A stretch of DNA of 64,000 nucleotides from Actinoplanes missouriensis 431 (GTDB taxonomy: Bacteria; Actinomycetota; Actinomycetes; Mycobacteriales; Micromonosporaceae). The stretch spans positions 3,286,001 through 3,350,000 of the forward strand of contig NC_017093.1 in NCBI RefSeq assembly GCF_000284295.1, written 5' to 3'. The notes under the pieces are model-generated. The model saw only the letters and a program-made list of their open reading frames with translations, ran no database searches and was not told the origin of the DNA. A program made the translations under genes and the position numbers. Below are positions 34,190 to 44,643 of this stretch, in pieces (the stretch's first letter is position 1; each line of letters begins with the position of its first letter).

Positions 34190-34968
34190 AAGAACAGGAA
34201 CATGCCGACGCTGCCCTCGTCGGCCCAGCCGCAGAGCGCCACGTTCTCCTTGCCGATGACGCTGTCGCCGCACTGCGCCACACCGCCGAGCGCGCCCGTG
34301 CTGGCGGGGGAGACCCCGGTGAGCTGGCTCTCCCCGCTGAACGACTGGAACATCGTGTCGAGCATCCCCTGCGGGTCGTCGATGTCGACCTCGGCCGCGA
34401 GCGCGGCGATCAGCTTCTTCTCGCCCAGCGCGCCGTAGGCGGCGCCGAACGCGTTGTCCGCGCCCGGATAGCCCTCCACCTCCTTCTCCAGGTCCCGGGT
34501 GAGCGAGGACAGCTCCTCCGCCTCGATCTTGTCGTGGCCGTTCAGCGTGTCCGGCTCGCTGATCGTGATCGTGTCCTCGGGGCGGGCCACCGACGCGCTC
34601 GGGGCGGCGCTCTCCACCGACGGGCTCGGGGCGGTGCTCTCCCGCTGCGCCGTGCCGTCCTTGCTGTTCAGCTTCTTGCCGGCCAGATAGGAGACGGTGC
34701 CGCCGCCGACGAGCAGGACCAGCGCGATCGCCACCGACAGCAGGACGATCGCCGCGGTCCGCGACCGGGCCGGCGGAGGCGGGGGCGGCGGGACCGGCGC
34801 CATCGGGTACGTCGGCGGAAGGTAACCGGGATGAGCCGGGCCGGCTTGATGCGGACCGGCCTGATGCGGGCCGGGCTGGGCGCCGGGCCGGCCGTAGTCG
34901 GGCTGTTCGAAGAGCGGCTGCGTGTGCTGCGGCGTCTCGAAGGGGTCGACAGGCGGCGGGTATGTCAT
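34120..34968 (-). CDS. Proline-rich single-pass membrane protein
   Basis: A 282-aa protein from ATG 34968. The cytoplasmic N-terminal 70 residues are Pro/Gly/Gln-rich (with PHQAGPHQAGPAHPGY and a PVPPPPPPPA stretch). One transmembrane helix follows (TAAIVLLSVAIALVLLVGGGTVSYL), then an extracytoplasmic domain with a Ser/Glu linker, two cysteines (QCGDSVIGKENVALCGWAD) and DVKGDFPDMRAEIETKG at the end. This layout is common in Micromonosporaceae and Streptomyces for proteins of unknown function. The last 70 bp run antisense through the end of the FGE gene. Confidence 0.78.
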   Translation of the reverse strand: MTYPPPVDPFETPQHTQPLFEQPDYGRPGAQPGPHQAGPHQAGPAHPGYLPPTYPMAPVPPPPPPPARSRTAAIVLLSVAIALVLLVGGGTVSYLAGKKLNSKDGTAQRESTAPSPSVESAAPSASVARPEDTITISEPDTLNGHDKIEAEELSSLTRDLEKEVEGYPGADNAFGAAYGALGEKKLIAALAAEVDIDDPQGMLDTMFQSFSGESQLTGVSPASTGALGGVAQCGDSVIGKENVALCGWADEGSVGMFLFFYETAVDVKGDFPDMRAEIETKG

Positions 34969-35044
34969 CGACGCTCCAGTGGTCGAACTGTCTGTGGATA
35001 CTAGCGACGGCCCCGCACCGGACCGACATCGAGGAGCGCACCCC

Positions 35045-35638
35045 ATGGCACGAGTCATCATGCAAGCGGTGGTTTCGGTGGACGGATACATCGCGTATCC
35101 CGACGATTCGGTCGGGCCGCTCTTCGACTGGTACGGCAACGGCGACGTGACGATTCACGCGAACGAGAAATGGTCCTTCCGGGTGAGCCGCGCCTCCGCC
35201 GATTACGTGACGCCGTTCTGGGACGCGATCCGCTGCACGGTGATCGGCCGTCACCTGTTCGACATCACCGACGGCTGGCAGGGTGTCCCGGCCGCGGGGG
35301 AGCACGTGGTCGTCGTCACCCACCGGCCGCTGCCCGAGGAGTGGCTGGCCCGATTCCCCGACGCCCCGTTCCACCCCGCCGGCTCGGTCGAGGCCGCCAT
35401 CGAGCTCGCGGCGGAGCTCGCCCGGGACGGCCTGGTCTGCGTGCCCGCCGGCGACGTCGGCGGCCAGGTGTTCGCGGCGGGCCTGGTCGACGAGGTGGCG
35501 ATGGACGTCGCCCCGGTGGTCCTCGGCGAGGGGGTGCGCTTCTTCGGCAGCCACACCGGCACGGTGCTGCTCGACGACCCGGACACGGTGGTCCAGGGCG
35601 ACCGCGTCCTGCACCTGCACTACACCGTCAAGCGGTGA
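35045..35638 (+). CDS. RibD C-terminal / dihydrofolate reductase family protein
   Basis: A 197-aa protein from ATG 35045 (MARVIMQAVVSVDGYIAYPDDSVGPLFDWYGNGD). The DGYIA motif and the WDAIRCTVIGRHLFDITDGW and LVCVPAGDVGGQVFAAGLVDEVAMDVAPVVLGEGVRFF blocks are typical of the RibD-C superfamily, NADPH-dependent reductases. It is only distantly similar to the copy at 30355-30915 (start motif VSxDG shared). Gene starts 76 bp from the divergent membrane protein, so they may share a promoter region. Confidence 0.9.
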   Translation: MARVIMQAVVSVDGYIAYPDDSVGPLFDWYGNGDVTIHANEKWSFRVSRASADYVTPFWDAIRCTVIGRHLFDITDGWQGVPAAGEHVVVVTHRPLPEEWLARFPDAPFHPAGSVEAAIELAAELARDGLVCVPAGDVGGQVFAAGLVDEVAMDVAPVVLGEGVRFFGSHTGTVLLDDPDTVVQGDRVLHLHYTVKR

Positions 35639-35756
35639 CCGGCGTCGTGGTCCGGTGCAGTACTTAGGCAGACGGCGGCGGCTGACAACGGCGGCAGACT
35701 CGTGGCTCGGGGAGCGCCCGGTCGGTCCGGGGCGTGTTGTCTGAGGAGAGTTCGTC

Positions 35757-38459
35757 GTGACGTTGATCGGCCGGGAGCGTGAGCTGGCTGACATCGCCGC
35801 CGTCGTCGATGCCGCTGAGCGGGGACCGTCCGCCATGCTCGTGCACGGTGACGCCGGCATCGGCAAGACCGCTCTGCTGAACGCCGCCACCGCGCGCGCC
35901 CGCCGCCGTGGCCACCGGGCTCTGACGCTCGGCGTCACCGGGAAACGGCCGTTCGCGCTGGTGCAGGCGCTGCTCGATCCGCGATGCGGGGGACCCGCCG
36001 ATCTGCCGCGCCCGCTGCGGGAGCCGCTCGCGGTGCTCTGGGCGCCCGCGCCGCCCGGTGACCTCGCGGATGCGCCGGCCGTGGTCAGCGCGGTGCTGCT
36101 CGCCCTCGAGGAGCTGTCCCGTGACTGCCCGATCCTGATCCTGGTCGACGACGCTGACCGGGTCGACGGCGAGTCGCTGCGGCTGCTCGGGCACGTGGTG
36201 GCGCACGGCTCCGGGGAGCGTGTCGCGCTGCTGCTGGCCGTGCGCGACGACAGGCTGGCGGGAGTGACCGCGCCCGGTGTGCGCCGCTACCGGATCCGGC
36301 CGCTCGCCGAGCAGGCCGCCGCCCGGCTGCTCGACGCCCTGCCGGTGACCGTGCCGGCCCGGCGGCGGCTGGACGTGCTGCGCCGGGCACGGGGCAACCC
36401 GCTGGCCCTGCGGGTGTTCGCCGGCGCGGGTGAGCCGATCCCGGCGGAGTTCGCCGATCGGGTTCGGGGCCTTCCGGCCGCGACCCGCTGGCTGTTGCTG
36501 CACGCGGCGCTCACCGAGGACGCCGAGCAGATCGGGATGCTCACCGCGGTGGCCGAGGGTGCCGGGGACCTGCGGGACTGGGCGCCGGCCGAGAGGGCCG
36601 GGCTGATCACCGTACGGGATGGGCGGGTGCACTTCCCGAATCCGTTCGTGCGGGCGGCGTGGGCGGCCGGTCGTGGCCCGAACGACGTGGTGCGGGCCCA
36701 TCGGGCGCTGGCCGCGGCGACCGGGCGGGTCCTGCACCTGGCCGAGTCGAGCACCGGACCGGACGAGGCCGTCGCCGCCACGCTGATCGAGGCCGCCGAC
36801 GCCGCCGTGGCCCGGACCGACTACTTCGCGGCGGCCGACGCGCTGCAGGCGGCGGCCGAGCGCAGCGTGCGGGACACCGACGCGGCCCGCCGGTACGCGC
36901 GGGCCGTCTACGCCGCCTACCGCAGCGGCCACCCCGGCTGGGCGATCGAACTGTACGAGCGGGTCACCCGGACCGCCGCCGACCCGGACTCGGCCGGCGC
37001 GGCGGCCAGCGGCGCCGCGTTCTCGCTGTTGCAGCTGGCCGAGCCGTGGCAGGCCTTCGAGGTCGCCTCCCGGGCGCTGCTGCGCAGGCCGGACGACGAC
37101 CGGCTGGTGCTGTCGGCGGTGTTCGCCGCCGCGTCGGCCGCCTTGCAGTCCGGCGCCGCCGCACACCGCGGGCAGCTTCTCGGGCTGCTGGCGCTGATCG
37201 AGGAGCGGGACGGCGACGGCGGGCCCGCCGAGGCGCCGCAGCCGATGATGCCGCCGCTGGACGACGCGGTGGTCCGGGCCGCGGTCCGGCTCGTCGCCGA
37301 CCCGGCCGGTTACACCGGCCGCTGCCCGGTGCCGGTCGGCACCGGACCGTCCGAGCTGGTCCGGATGATCTGTACGGGCACCGTCGCGTTCCTGCTGGAC
37401 GACTCCGCGCGGGCGGCCACCGATCTGCGGGCGGTCTGGGACGCCGGCGCGCGGTTCGGTGGCGCCGGCACCACGTTCATCACGTTCCAGTTCATGATCA
37501 TGGCGATGATCGACGCCGGGATCTGGTCCGGCGTGGACGATCTGCTGGACCAGGCCGAGGACCTGGCCGTGGTCCGTCACGTGCCGCTGTTGGTGACCGT
37601 CGTGCCCGCGCTGCGGATGATGCTGCGCGCGCTGCGCCACGACGGCCCGGCCCCGGTCGCCGGTGACCTGCCGATGCTGCCGGGCAGCAGCATGGTCGAC
37701 AACGTCATCCAGCGGGCGGCCGGGCTCGCCGCGCTGGCCGACGGCGACCACGACCGGGCGTATCTGCATTTCCGCAGGATGTTCGACGAGGACGGCGAAC
37801 CGCGGCACTACCTGCTCGGGCCCCGGTCGCTGCCGCAACTGGCCCTCACCGCGGCGCGAACCGGGCGGACCGCGGAGGCGCAGCGGGCGCTGCACCGCTG
37901 CCGCCGCGCCGCCGGCCCGGCGCCGACGTCCCGGCTGACCATGCTGTTCGCGCACGCTGCCGCGCTGCTCGACGACTCCGAGGACGCGGAGACCCACTTC
38001 CAGCGTGCCGTCGAGGACCCGGAGCGGATGCTGCGCTGGCCGCTGGAGTACGCCGAGGCGCAGCTGAACTACGGCATCTGGCTGCGCACCCGGCGTCGCT
38101 GGCGGGTCGCCCGCCCGCACCTGCTCGCGGCGCGGGACACGTTCCTGCGGCTGGGCGCCCACGCGCACGCCGACCAGGCCGCCCGCACGCTGCCCGCCGG
38201 GCTGCGGCCGGCCGGGGAGGCGGCGCCGGAGCCGGCCGCGTTCACGGCGCTGACCGCGCAGAAGCAGATGATCGCGCGGATGGCCGCCGGAGGCATGAGC
38301 AACCGGGAGATCGCCGGTCGCCTCTACCTGTCGCCCCGCACCGTCGGCTCCCACCTGTACCGGATCTACGCCGAGATCGGCGTCGGCAACCGGTACCAGC
38401 TCCGCGCGCTGATCGGCGGCGCGGGCACCTCCACCGGCCACGAATCGGCCTCCCACTGA
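35757..38459 (+). CDS. LAL-type LuxR regulator, copy A1
   Basis: A 900-aa protein from GTG 35757, with GAGGAG upstream. It has an N-terminal GRERELADI motif, Walker A GDAGIGKT (Gly31-Thr38), Walker B ILILVDDADRVD near 120-133, a long helical TPR-like middle, and a C-terminal LuxR HTH of about 60 residues (TAQKQMIARMAAGGMSNREIAGRLYLSPRTVGSHLYRIYAEIG). LAL proteins are ATP-dependent transcription activators that bind a small inducer. It is followed 21 bp later by copy B1 on the same strand. Together they form one arm of an inverted duplication whose other arm (45042-47663, 41197-45039) lies on the opposite strand. Confidence 0.92.
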   Translation: MTLIGRERELADIAAVVDAAERGPSAMLVHGDAGIGKTALLNAATARARRRGHRALTLGVTGKRPFALVQALLDPRCGGPADLPRPLREPLAVLWAPAPPGDLADAPAVVSAVLLALEELSRDCPILILVDDADRVDGESLRLLGHVVAHGSGERVALLLAVRDDRLAGVTAPGVRRYRIRPLAEQAAARLLDALPVTVPARRRLDVLRRARGNPLALRVFAGAGEPIPAEFADRVRGLPAATRWLLLHAALTEDAEQIGMLTAVAEGAGDLRDWAPAERAGLITVRDGRVHFPNPFVRAAWAAGRGPNDVVRAHRALAAATGRVLHLAESSTGPDEAVAATLIEAADAAVARTDYFAAADALQAAAERSVRDTDAARRYARAVYAAYRSGHPGWAIELYERVTRTAADPDSAGAAASGAAFSLLQLAEPWQAFEVASRALLRRPDDDRLVLSAVFAAASAALQSGAAAHRGQLLGLLALIEERDGDGGPAEAPQPMMPPLDDAVVRAAVRLVADPAGYTGRCPVPVGTGPSELVRMICTGTVAFLLDDSARAATDLRAVWDAGARFGGAGTTFITFQFMIMAMIDAGIWSGVDDLLDQAEDLAVVRHVPLLVTVVPALRMMLRALRHDGPAPVAGDLPMLPGSSMVDNVIQRAAGLAALADGDHDRAYLHFRRMFDEDGEPRHYLLGPRSLPQLALTAARTGRTAEAQRALHRCRRAAGPAPTSRLTMLFAHAAALLDDSEDAETHFQRAVEDPERMLRWPLEYAEAQLNYGIWLRTRRRWRVARPHLLAARDTFLRLGAHAHADQAARTLPAGLRPAGEAAPEPAAFTALTAQKQMIARMAAGGMSNREIAGRLYLSPRTVGSHLYRIYAEIGVGNRYQLRALIGGAGTSTGHESASH

Positions 38460-38480
38460 ACAGATCACGAAAGCTGACCG

Positions 38481-41204
38481 ATGCACCCCGTCACGTCCTC
38501 GCCGCCCGGCCACCAGCTGATCGGGCGCGACACCGAACTGGCCCGGATCGAACAGTTCCTCGGCGCCGACTCCGCCTGCTGCGGCACGCTCGTCATCACC
38601 GGTGACCGCGGTTCCGGCAAGTCCGCGCTGCTCAGCGCCGGAACGACCCGGGCAGTCGGCCCTCGCGGGCGCCGGCTGGTGCGGGTTCAGCACCGGGAGC
38701 ACGCCGCTTTCGACCCGATGCGGCAGATGCTGCTCGCCGTGCGTCACGACCTCGTCGCGCTGGAGCCTGCCATCAGCGAACCGGCGCTGGCGCTGCTCGG
38801 CCTCGCGCCGGGAACGCCGCCGGCCGACGGCGACCTGCCGTCGCTCGTCGCGGCGGCGTTCCCGGCGATCGCCGCCCGGTCGCCGCTGCTGATCGTCGCC
38901 GACGACCTGCACGACGCCGGCGACGCGTTCGCGGGCCTGCTGTCACGGCTCTCGGCGGCGCCCGGGACCGCCGTGCTGGTGACCAGCCGGATGCCGATCC
39001 CGCCGGCCCTCACCGGCATGCCGGTCATCGTGCTGAACCCGCTGCCGGGCGACGCCGCGGAACGGCTGCTCGCCGACCGGCGGCCCACGCTGACCGCCGC
39101 CGCGCGGACCCGGGTGCTGCACCGGGCCGGCGGCAACCCGGCCGCGCTGCTGGAGCTCGGCGTGGTCAGTCCTCCGCCCGAGGGCCTGCTCGCCGAGTAC
39201 GTCGAGGCCTTGGCCGGGCTGCCCGGCGACACCCGCGCCCGGCTGCTGCGCGGCGCCGCCCTCGGCCCGGCACATCTGGACCTGCTGGACGCCGGCGGCC
39301 ACCGCGACGGCGGCACCGATGCCGGCACTGATGCCGCGTGGTATCCGGCGCTGCGGGCCGGGCTGATCACCTGTACCGGAGATGATGTGGCCTTCGCCCA
39401 TCCGCTCGTCGCCGAGGCCGCCTACCGGTCGGCGCCCGCCTACCTGCGCCTGCGCACCCACCGGGACCTCGCGGTGGCGCTCACCGGCCACCCGGAGCAC
39501 CAGGCCCTGCAACGCGCCGCGGCCGAGCCGGACGCCAATGAGGAGACCGCGGCGGCCCTGGAGACCGCGGCGGCCATCTTCCGCGGGCGGGGCGACAGGT
39601 ACGCGGCCGGCGTCGCCATGCATGAGGCCAGCCTGCGGTCGCCGTCGCGGCAGAGCGCGGCCCGCCGCCTCACCCAGGCCATCATCGACGCGCGTGACCT
39701 GCGCGACAGCGCCTGGGTGGCGGAGCTGCACGCGCGGATCTGGCACCTGACCGACGACCCGGACGTCCTCGCCGTGGCCGCCGCCCCCGCCGCCACGGCC
39801 ATGCTCTGGGCCGGCCGGTACCACGACGCGTACGGCATCGTCCTCGCCGTCCACCACGCCGGCCGTCCGGCCGACCGGCGCCACGCGCTGCAGCTGACCG
39901 TGGCCGCCGCCCTGATCGCGTGGCTGACCTGCGACGAGGAGCACCTTACCGGGCTGGGGCCGATGCTGGGCGCCGCCGAGCCGGCCCCCGACCAGGTCGC
40001 GGCCGCGCTGGTGCGCACCCTGATCGACCCGCACGCGCATCCCGGCCGGGAGATCTGCGCCGCGGCGAGCCTGCCGCCGGCCGGCACGCCGCTGAGCCCG
40101 GAGGCGCGTTCGCGGATGGCCCATCTCGGGATGCTGGCCTGGCTGGAGGACCACTGCCGGCTCGCGGTGCGGGCGCTGCAGCACGCCCTGGCCGACGACG
40201 TCGCCGGGGATCTGATCGTCCGGCAGTCGTCGCCGACGCTCGGCCTGCTGCTCTCCCGGGCGAGCGCGCTCATCGACATCGGGGACTGGCGGCTCGCCGA
40301 CGTGTGCGCCAGTCCGCGGCTGGCACACGGCATGCCGGCGGTGGAGCTCGGGTTCGCGTCGCTGCGCGCCCAGCTGCACGCCCTGCGCGGCGAGAACGAG
40401 CAGGCGCTGACCCTGGCCCGGCAGACCTGGCAGCAACTCGATCTGCGGGCGAATCTGCCGGCGCACGTGCGGCTGCTGCGCGCCGCCGGGCTGGCCTCGA
40501 TCGGCAACGGCGACCACGACGACGGGTACCGGTACCTGCGGTCGATGTTCGACGTGAACGGGCGGCCGTTGCATCCGTACCTGTCGTCGCGCTGCGTGGC
40601 CGACTTCGTCGTCGCGGCCGTCCGCTGCGGCCGCGACGAGCAGGCCCGGATGGTCGTCGACCGGGTCCGCGAGACCGCCGGGCCGCAGCCCGGGGCACGG
40701 ATGAGCATCCTGCTGCACCTGAGTGAGGCGATGCTGGCCGGGCCGGACCGGGCCGAGGAGCACTTCCGGCTGGCCGCCTACGACCCGGCCGGGCCGGAGT
40801 GGCCCTACGAGCACGCCGTGGCGCACCTGCACTACGGGTTCTGGCTGCGCCGCCACCGTAGCCCGCGGGAGGCGAAGGCGCTGCTCGCGCATGCGGCGTA
40901 CATCTTCACGGCGCTGGGCGCGGCGGACGCCGGCGCGGCCGAGCACGAGATCGTGGTGGGCGCCCGGCCGCACCAGCGGGACGGCGGGTTCGACGTCGAC
41001 GCGCTGACCACTCAGGAGCGCCAGGTGGCGGAGCTGGCCGCCCGCGGGCTGGTCAACCGGGCCATCGCCGAGCAACTGTTCCTGTCGGTCCGGACGGTGA
41101 GCACGCACCTGTCGCGGATCTACCGCAAGATGGGCATCCGGGGCCGGCACGAGCTGGCCACCGCCCTGTTCGCCGGATCCGCCGCCGAGGGCGACCTCAG
41201 CTGA
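38481..41204 (+). CDS. LAL-type LuxR regulator, copy B1
   Basis: A 907-aa protein from ATG 38481. It has LIGRDTELARI, Walker A GDRGSGKS (Gly41-Ser48), Walker B LIVADDLHDAG and a C-terminal LuxR HTH (TTQERQVAELAARGLVNRAIAEQLFLSVRTVSTHLSRIYRKMGIRG). The helical middle ends with HLHYGFWLRRHRSPREAKALLA. It shares the same overall plan as A1 (for example RRMFD/RSMFD plus RHY/HPY...S blocks), so A and B are also paralogues. The stop TGA at 41202-41204 is part of TCAGCTGA, shared with the convergent copy B2. Confidence 0.92.
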   Translation: MHPVTSSPPGHQLIGRDTELARIEQFLGADSACCGTLVITGDRGSGKSALLSAGTTRAVGPRGRRLVRVQHREHAAFDPMRQMLLAVRHDLVALEPAISEPALALLGLAPGTPPADGDLPSLVAAAFPAIAARSPLLIVADDLHDAGDAFAGLLSRLSAAPGTAVLVTSRMPIPPALTGMPVIVLNPLPGDAAERLLADRRPTLTAAARTRVLHRAGGNPAALLELGVVSPPPEGLLAEYVEALAGLPGDTRARLLRGAALGPAHLDLLDAGGHRDGGTDAGTDAAWYPALRAGLITCTGDDVAFAHPLVAEAAYRSAPAYLRLRTHRDLAVALTGHPEHQALQRAAAEPDANEETAAALETAAAIFRGRGDRYAAGVAMHEASLRSPSRQSAARRLTQAIIDARDLRDSAWVAELHARIWHLTDDPDVLAVAAAPAATAMLWAGRYHDAYGIVLAVHHAGRPADRRHALQLTVAAALIAWLTCDEEHLTGLGPMLGAAEPAPDQVAAALVRTLIDPHAHPGREICAAASLPPAGTPLSPEARSRMAHLGMLAWLEDHCRLAVRALQHALADDVAGDLIVRQSSPTLGLLLSRASALIDIGDWRLADVCASPRLAHGMPAVELGFASLRAQLHALRGENEQALTLARQTWQQLDLRANLPAHVRLLRAAGLASIGNGDHDDGYRYLRSMFDVNGRPLHPYLSSRCVADFVVAAVRCGRDEQARMVVDRVRETAGPQPGARMSILLHLSEAMLAGPDRAEEHFRLAAYDPAGPEWPYEHAVAHLHYGFWLRRHRSPREAKALLAHAAYIFTALGAADAGAAEHEIVVGARPHQRDGGFDVDALTTQERQVAELAARGLVNRAIAEQLFLSVRTVSTHLSRIYRKMGIRGRHELATALFAGSAAEGDLS

Positions 41205-43001
41205 ACGCCGACCACAACTGGTGCCGGCCCTCCAGGCCGGCCTTGCGATAGACCCTGGTCAGGTGGGTGTTCACGGTCCGCGCCGAGATCAGCAGGCGGT
41301 CCGCTATCGCCCGGTTGCTCAGGCCCTGCGCCGCGAGCTCCGCCACCTGCCGTTCCTGGGTGGTGAGGTGGGTCGCCACCGCATGCCGCGCGGCGGTGGC
41401 CGGCTGCGCGCCGACGGCGATCTCGCGTTCGGCGATCGCGGCCGGGCCGGGCGCTCCGAGCCGGGTGAAGTCGGCGGCGGCGCGGGCCAGCAGGGTCCGT
41501 GCCTCCCGCGGGCTGCGGTTGCGGCGCAGCCAGAGGCCGTACTGCAGGTTCGCGTACGCGTGCTCGTACGGCCACCGCGGCGCGGCGGGATCGGTGACCG
41601 CGGCCCGGAAGTCCGCCTCGGAGTCGCCGAGCAGGGCATCGCTGAGGCGCAGCAGGATCCGCATCCGGGCGCTGGGCTCGGCGCCTGCGGTCCGCCGGAC
41701 CTGCTCCACGACGAGACCCGCGGCGTCGTGGTGGCCGCCGCGCACCGCCGCGACCGTGAACTCGGCGACGCAGCGCGGGGAGAGATGCGGATGCAGGGGC
41801 CGGCCGTCCCGGTCGAACATCGAGCGCAGGTACCGGTACGCGTCGTCGTGGCCGCCGCCGGCCGCCGCCGCCAGGGCCGCCGCCCGGAGCAGGCGGATGT
41901 GGGCGGCCCGGTTGCCGTGCACGTCGAGCCCCTGCCAGGTGGTCCGGGCCAGCCGCAGCGCGTCGTCGCCGTGCCCCCGCAGGGCGAGCAGCTGGGCGCG
42001 GACGGCGGCGAGGTTGGCCCGCATCATCGGCCAGCCGGCCGCCCAGCGCTCGTCGGCGAAGACGTCGGCGCGCGCCCAGTCCCCGATGTCGATCAGCGTG
42101 CCGGTCAGGGCTGGGAGGGTGTGGAAGGTGGGCGCGGGAAGCGGCGGGGGAGTGTCGCCGATCGCCCGCAGCAGCAGCCGGGCGGCGAGCTCGCTGTGGT
42201 CCTCGAACCAGGCGATCATGCCGAGTTCGGTCAGCCGGTGCCAGGTCCGTGGGTCCAGCTCGGTGTCCGGCGCCGGGACGACGGCGGTGTCGCAGAGATC
42301 GCGGCCCGGGTGGGCGCCCGGGTCGATGAGCTCGCGGACGTAAGCGGCGATCGACGGCTCCGGCACCGGTTCGGCGGCCGCGAGCAGGGCGGTCAGGCCC
42401 TGCCGATGGTCGTCGTCGCCGGTCGAGTCGGCCACCCCCGTCGCGATCATGGCGAGAATCAGGGCGGCGGCCGGATCGGTGGCGGGTCCGGCCCGGTGCG
42501 CCGCCATGATCATTCCGTACGCCTGGTGCTGGCGGTCGGCGTAGAGCAGGGCGGTGGCCGCCGGACGGGTGGCCTCGGCCAGCACGTCGGGGTCGCCGGT
42601 GAGGTTCCAGACCCGGGCGTGCAGGTCGGCCGCCCAAGTGGCGTCGCGCAGGTCACGGGCGTCGGCGATGGCCCGGGTGAGCCGGCGTGCGGCGCTCGTC
42701 GGGTCGGGGGAGAGGTCGGCGGCCTGCCGCATCGCGTCGGCCGCGCGGTAGCGGTCGCCACGGTCGCGGAAGACGCTCGCGGCGGCTTCCAGCCGGGCCG
42801 CGATCGTCTCGCCGGGATGCGGGTCGGCGGCGGCCAGGTGCAGGGCCTGCCATTCGGGGTACGCGGCGACGGTCGCCGCGAGCCGCTGATGCGCCCGCCG
42901 GAGCGTGCCGGCGGTGGCGGTCCGGAGAACGGCCTCCGCAGCCAGCGGATGCACGAACGCCAGGCCCTCCGGAGTGTGCCGGACGAGACTCGCCGGGGCC
43001 T

Positions 43002-43052
43002 GGGCCTGGGCCTGGGCCTGGGCCTGGGCCTGGGCCGGGGCCGGGGCCGGGG
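43002..43052. repeat. Hexanucleotide microsatellite (ggcctg)
   Basis: About seven or eight head-to-tail ggcctg units, then ggccgggg variants, in the middle of LAL copy B2. They encode alternating Ala-Gln. In-frame copy-number slippage is likely. Confidence 0.8.
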
Positions 43053-43460
43053 CAAGGGCTGGGTCCGGGTCCGGGACGCCGGTGACCGGCAGCAGCGCGG
43101 GATCGACCGGGCGACCGGCCGCCGCCAGGTGCAGCAGCATCGTCCGCTCCCGCTCGGTCAGCGATCCGAGAGCGGCGGCGAACGCCGACAGCAGACTGCC
43201 CGAGGGCACGTCGGGAGCGGCCAGTTCGAGCAGCGCGGCCGGATTGCCCTGCGCGCGGTGCAGGATCGACGCGCGGACGCCGGCGGTCAGATGCGGGGCG
43301 CCGGCGTCGAGCAGCCGGACCGCGTCGGCGGGCGGCAGCGGCGCCAGCTCGAGCCGGGGCTGACCTCGGAGCGCGGCCGGCAGCGGCGCGCGGGCCGCGA
43401 CGATGACCGTGACCGCGGGCAGCGCGGACAGGCCCACCAGCGTGGTCAGCGCGTCGTCGT

Positions 43461-44501
43461 CTAAGCGCCTGGCCAAAGGTTCTGTCCGTAACCCTCGGGG
43501 AGCCACGGTGAGGTCCAGGGTGCTGTGGTGGTGAGGTTGTCGGCGTCGGTGCGGTAGCGAAAGAACGCGTGGGCTTGGCGGACGCGGTCGGCCATCGTGG
43601 CGGGTGCGGTGTTCGCGATCTTGCGTTTCAGGGCTGCCCAGATTCGTTCGACCGGGTTGTCCTGAGGGCTGTATTTGGCGCCTTCGATCACCTGCAGGCG
43701 TGGGTGTTCGGTCAGCCAGCGTTTCGTGATGCCGCTGTGGTGGGTGGTGCCGTTGTCGCAGATCACGGCCACCACGGGTGCGTCTGGGTAGGCGTCGAGC
43801 AGTTGTTGCAGGAAGTAGCAGAACACCACGGAGACGTTCTTGACGCTGACGTGGTGATGCCAGGTGCCGGTGGCCAGGTTGATCGCGCCGTGCATGGTGC
43901 GGCGCAGGTTGGTGCCGGGAGTCAGGATCCGGTGGCGGATCCCGGCCGGCATCCAGCAGGCGCGGATGCGAGGCAGCAGGTCGAGGTGGGTTTCGTCTTC
44001 TGCGAGGACGACTGACCCTGCCGGAAGGGCGGCGATGCGGTCGCGGATGTCCGCGCATTTCTGATCGTGGTCGGGGTCGCTTTTGGCGATCAGCCGGGGC
44101 CGGCACCAGCGGGCTTGTTCGCGGATGCGGCGGCGCAGCGTGGACAGGCTGAGCTGTGGGCGGCCCAGAGCACGCCAGAGCCGGGCTGTGGTCCAGGCCT
44201 TCGGAGTCAGGAGCAGCCGGTGGATGCGTTCGCCGAGGCGGCGGCTGCCTTTGCGGGGTCGTCCGCTGCGAGGCCGGTCGGGTAGCCCGGCCAAACCTTC
44301 GTGCTGGTGTCGGGCGATCCATCGCCGGACGGTGGCGGGGTCGTAGTGCAGCAGATCGGCGATCTCGCTAGCCGGCCAGCCTGCGGCGGACAGCACGACG
44401 ATGACCATGCGGGTCGCCGTCCGCCACGGGCCGTGCAGGGCGGTAATCAGTTCGGTGTGTTGCTCGGCCGGCATCCGGGCGTAGATGTGCGCAGGGCGCA
44501 T
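43461..44501 (-). CDS. IS630-family DDE transposase
   Basis: A 346-aa protein. The N-terminal half has two HTH units (MVIVVLSAAGWPASEIADLL...DPATVRRWIARH and GRPRKGSRRLGERIHRLL). The DDE catalytic core is visible: Asp169 in VVLAEDETH, Asp249 in VAVICDNGTTHHS and Glu285 in DNPVERIWAALK. The protein is full length and unbroken. Its reading frame runs to the very end of the element: the last codon GCT is followed by TA of the target duplication and a G from the host gene, making the TAG stop. Start ATG 44501 leaves 142 bp upstream of it within the element. Confidence 0.93.
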   Translation of the reverse strand: MRPAHIYARMPAEQHTELITALHGPWRTATRMVIVVLSAAGWPASEIADLLHYDPATVRRWIARHQHEGLAGLPDRPRSGRPRKGSRRLGERIHRLLLTPKAWTTARLWRALGRPQLSLSTLRRRIREQARWCRPRLIAKSDPDHDQKCADIRDRIAALPAGSVVLAEDETHLDLLPRIRACWMPAGIRHRILTPGTNLRRTMHGAINLATGTWHHHVSVKNVSVVFCYFLQQLLDAYPDAPVVAVICDNGTTHHSGITKRWLTEHPRLQVIEGAKYSPQDNPVERIWAALKRKIANTAPATMADRVRQAHAFFRYRTDADNLTTTAPWTSPWLPEGYGQNLWPGA

Positions 44502-44643
44502 ACTGGTCGTGACCTCGTCGGGGGTTTCGGTCTTGTGTGGAAACCTGATCCGAACCCACGACGAGGTTTTTCTGTCGCTATGTACCTCTAACTGAGCAAG
44601 TCCCAGCCGAGACCGTTACGCGCAGAACCTTTGCTCACGCGCT
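43464..44643. mobile_element. IS630-family insertion sequence (1180 bp)
   Basis: The element is bounded by TA dinucleotides (43462-43463 and 44644-44645), the target-site duplication typical of IS630/Tc1-mariner. Its ends are imperfect inverted repeats of about 24 bp: agcgcctggccaaaggttct at the left end reading inward and agcgcgtgagcaaaggttct at the right end. It carries a single transposase gene on the minus strand. It is inserted in the LAL copy B2. Confidence 0.93.

Noticed and set aside
35664..38912. A 1082-codon open frame on minus through LAL copy A1
   Set aside because: Antisense shadow; the plus strand has P-loop and LuxR motifs.
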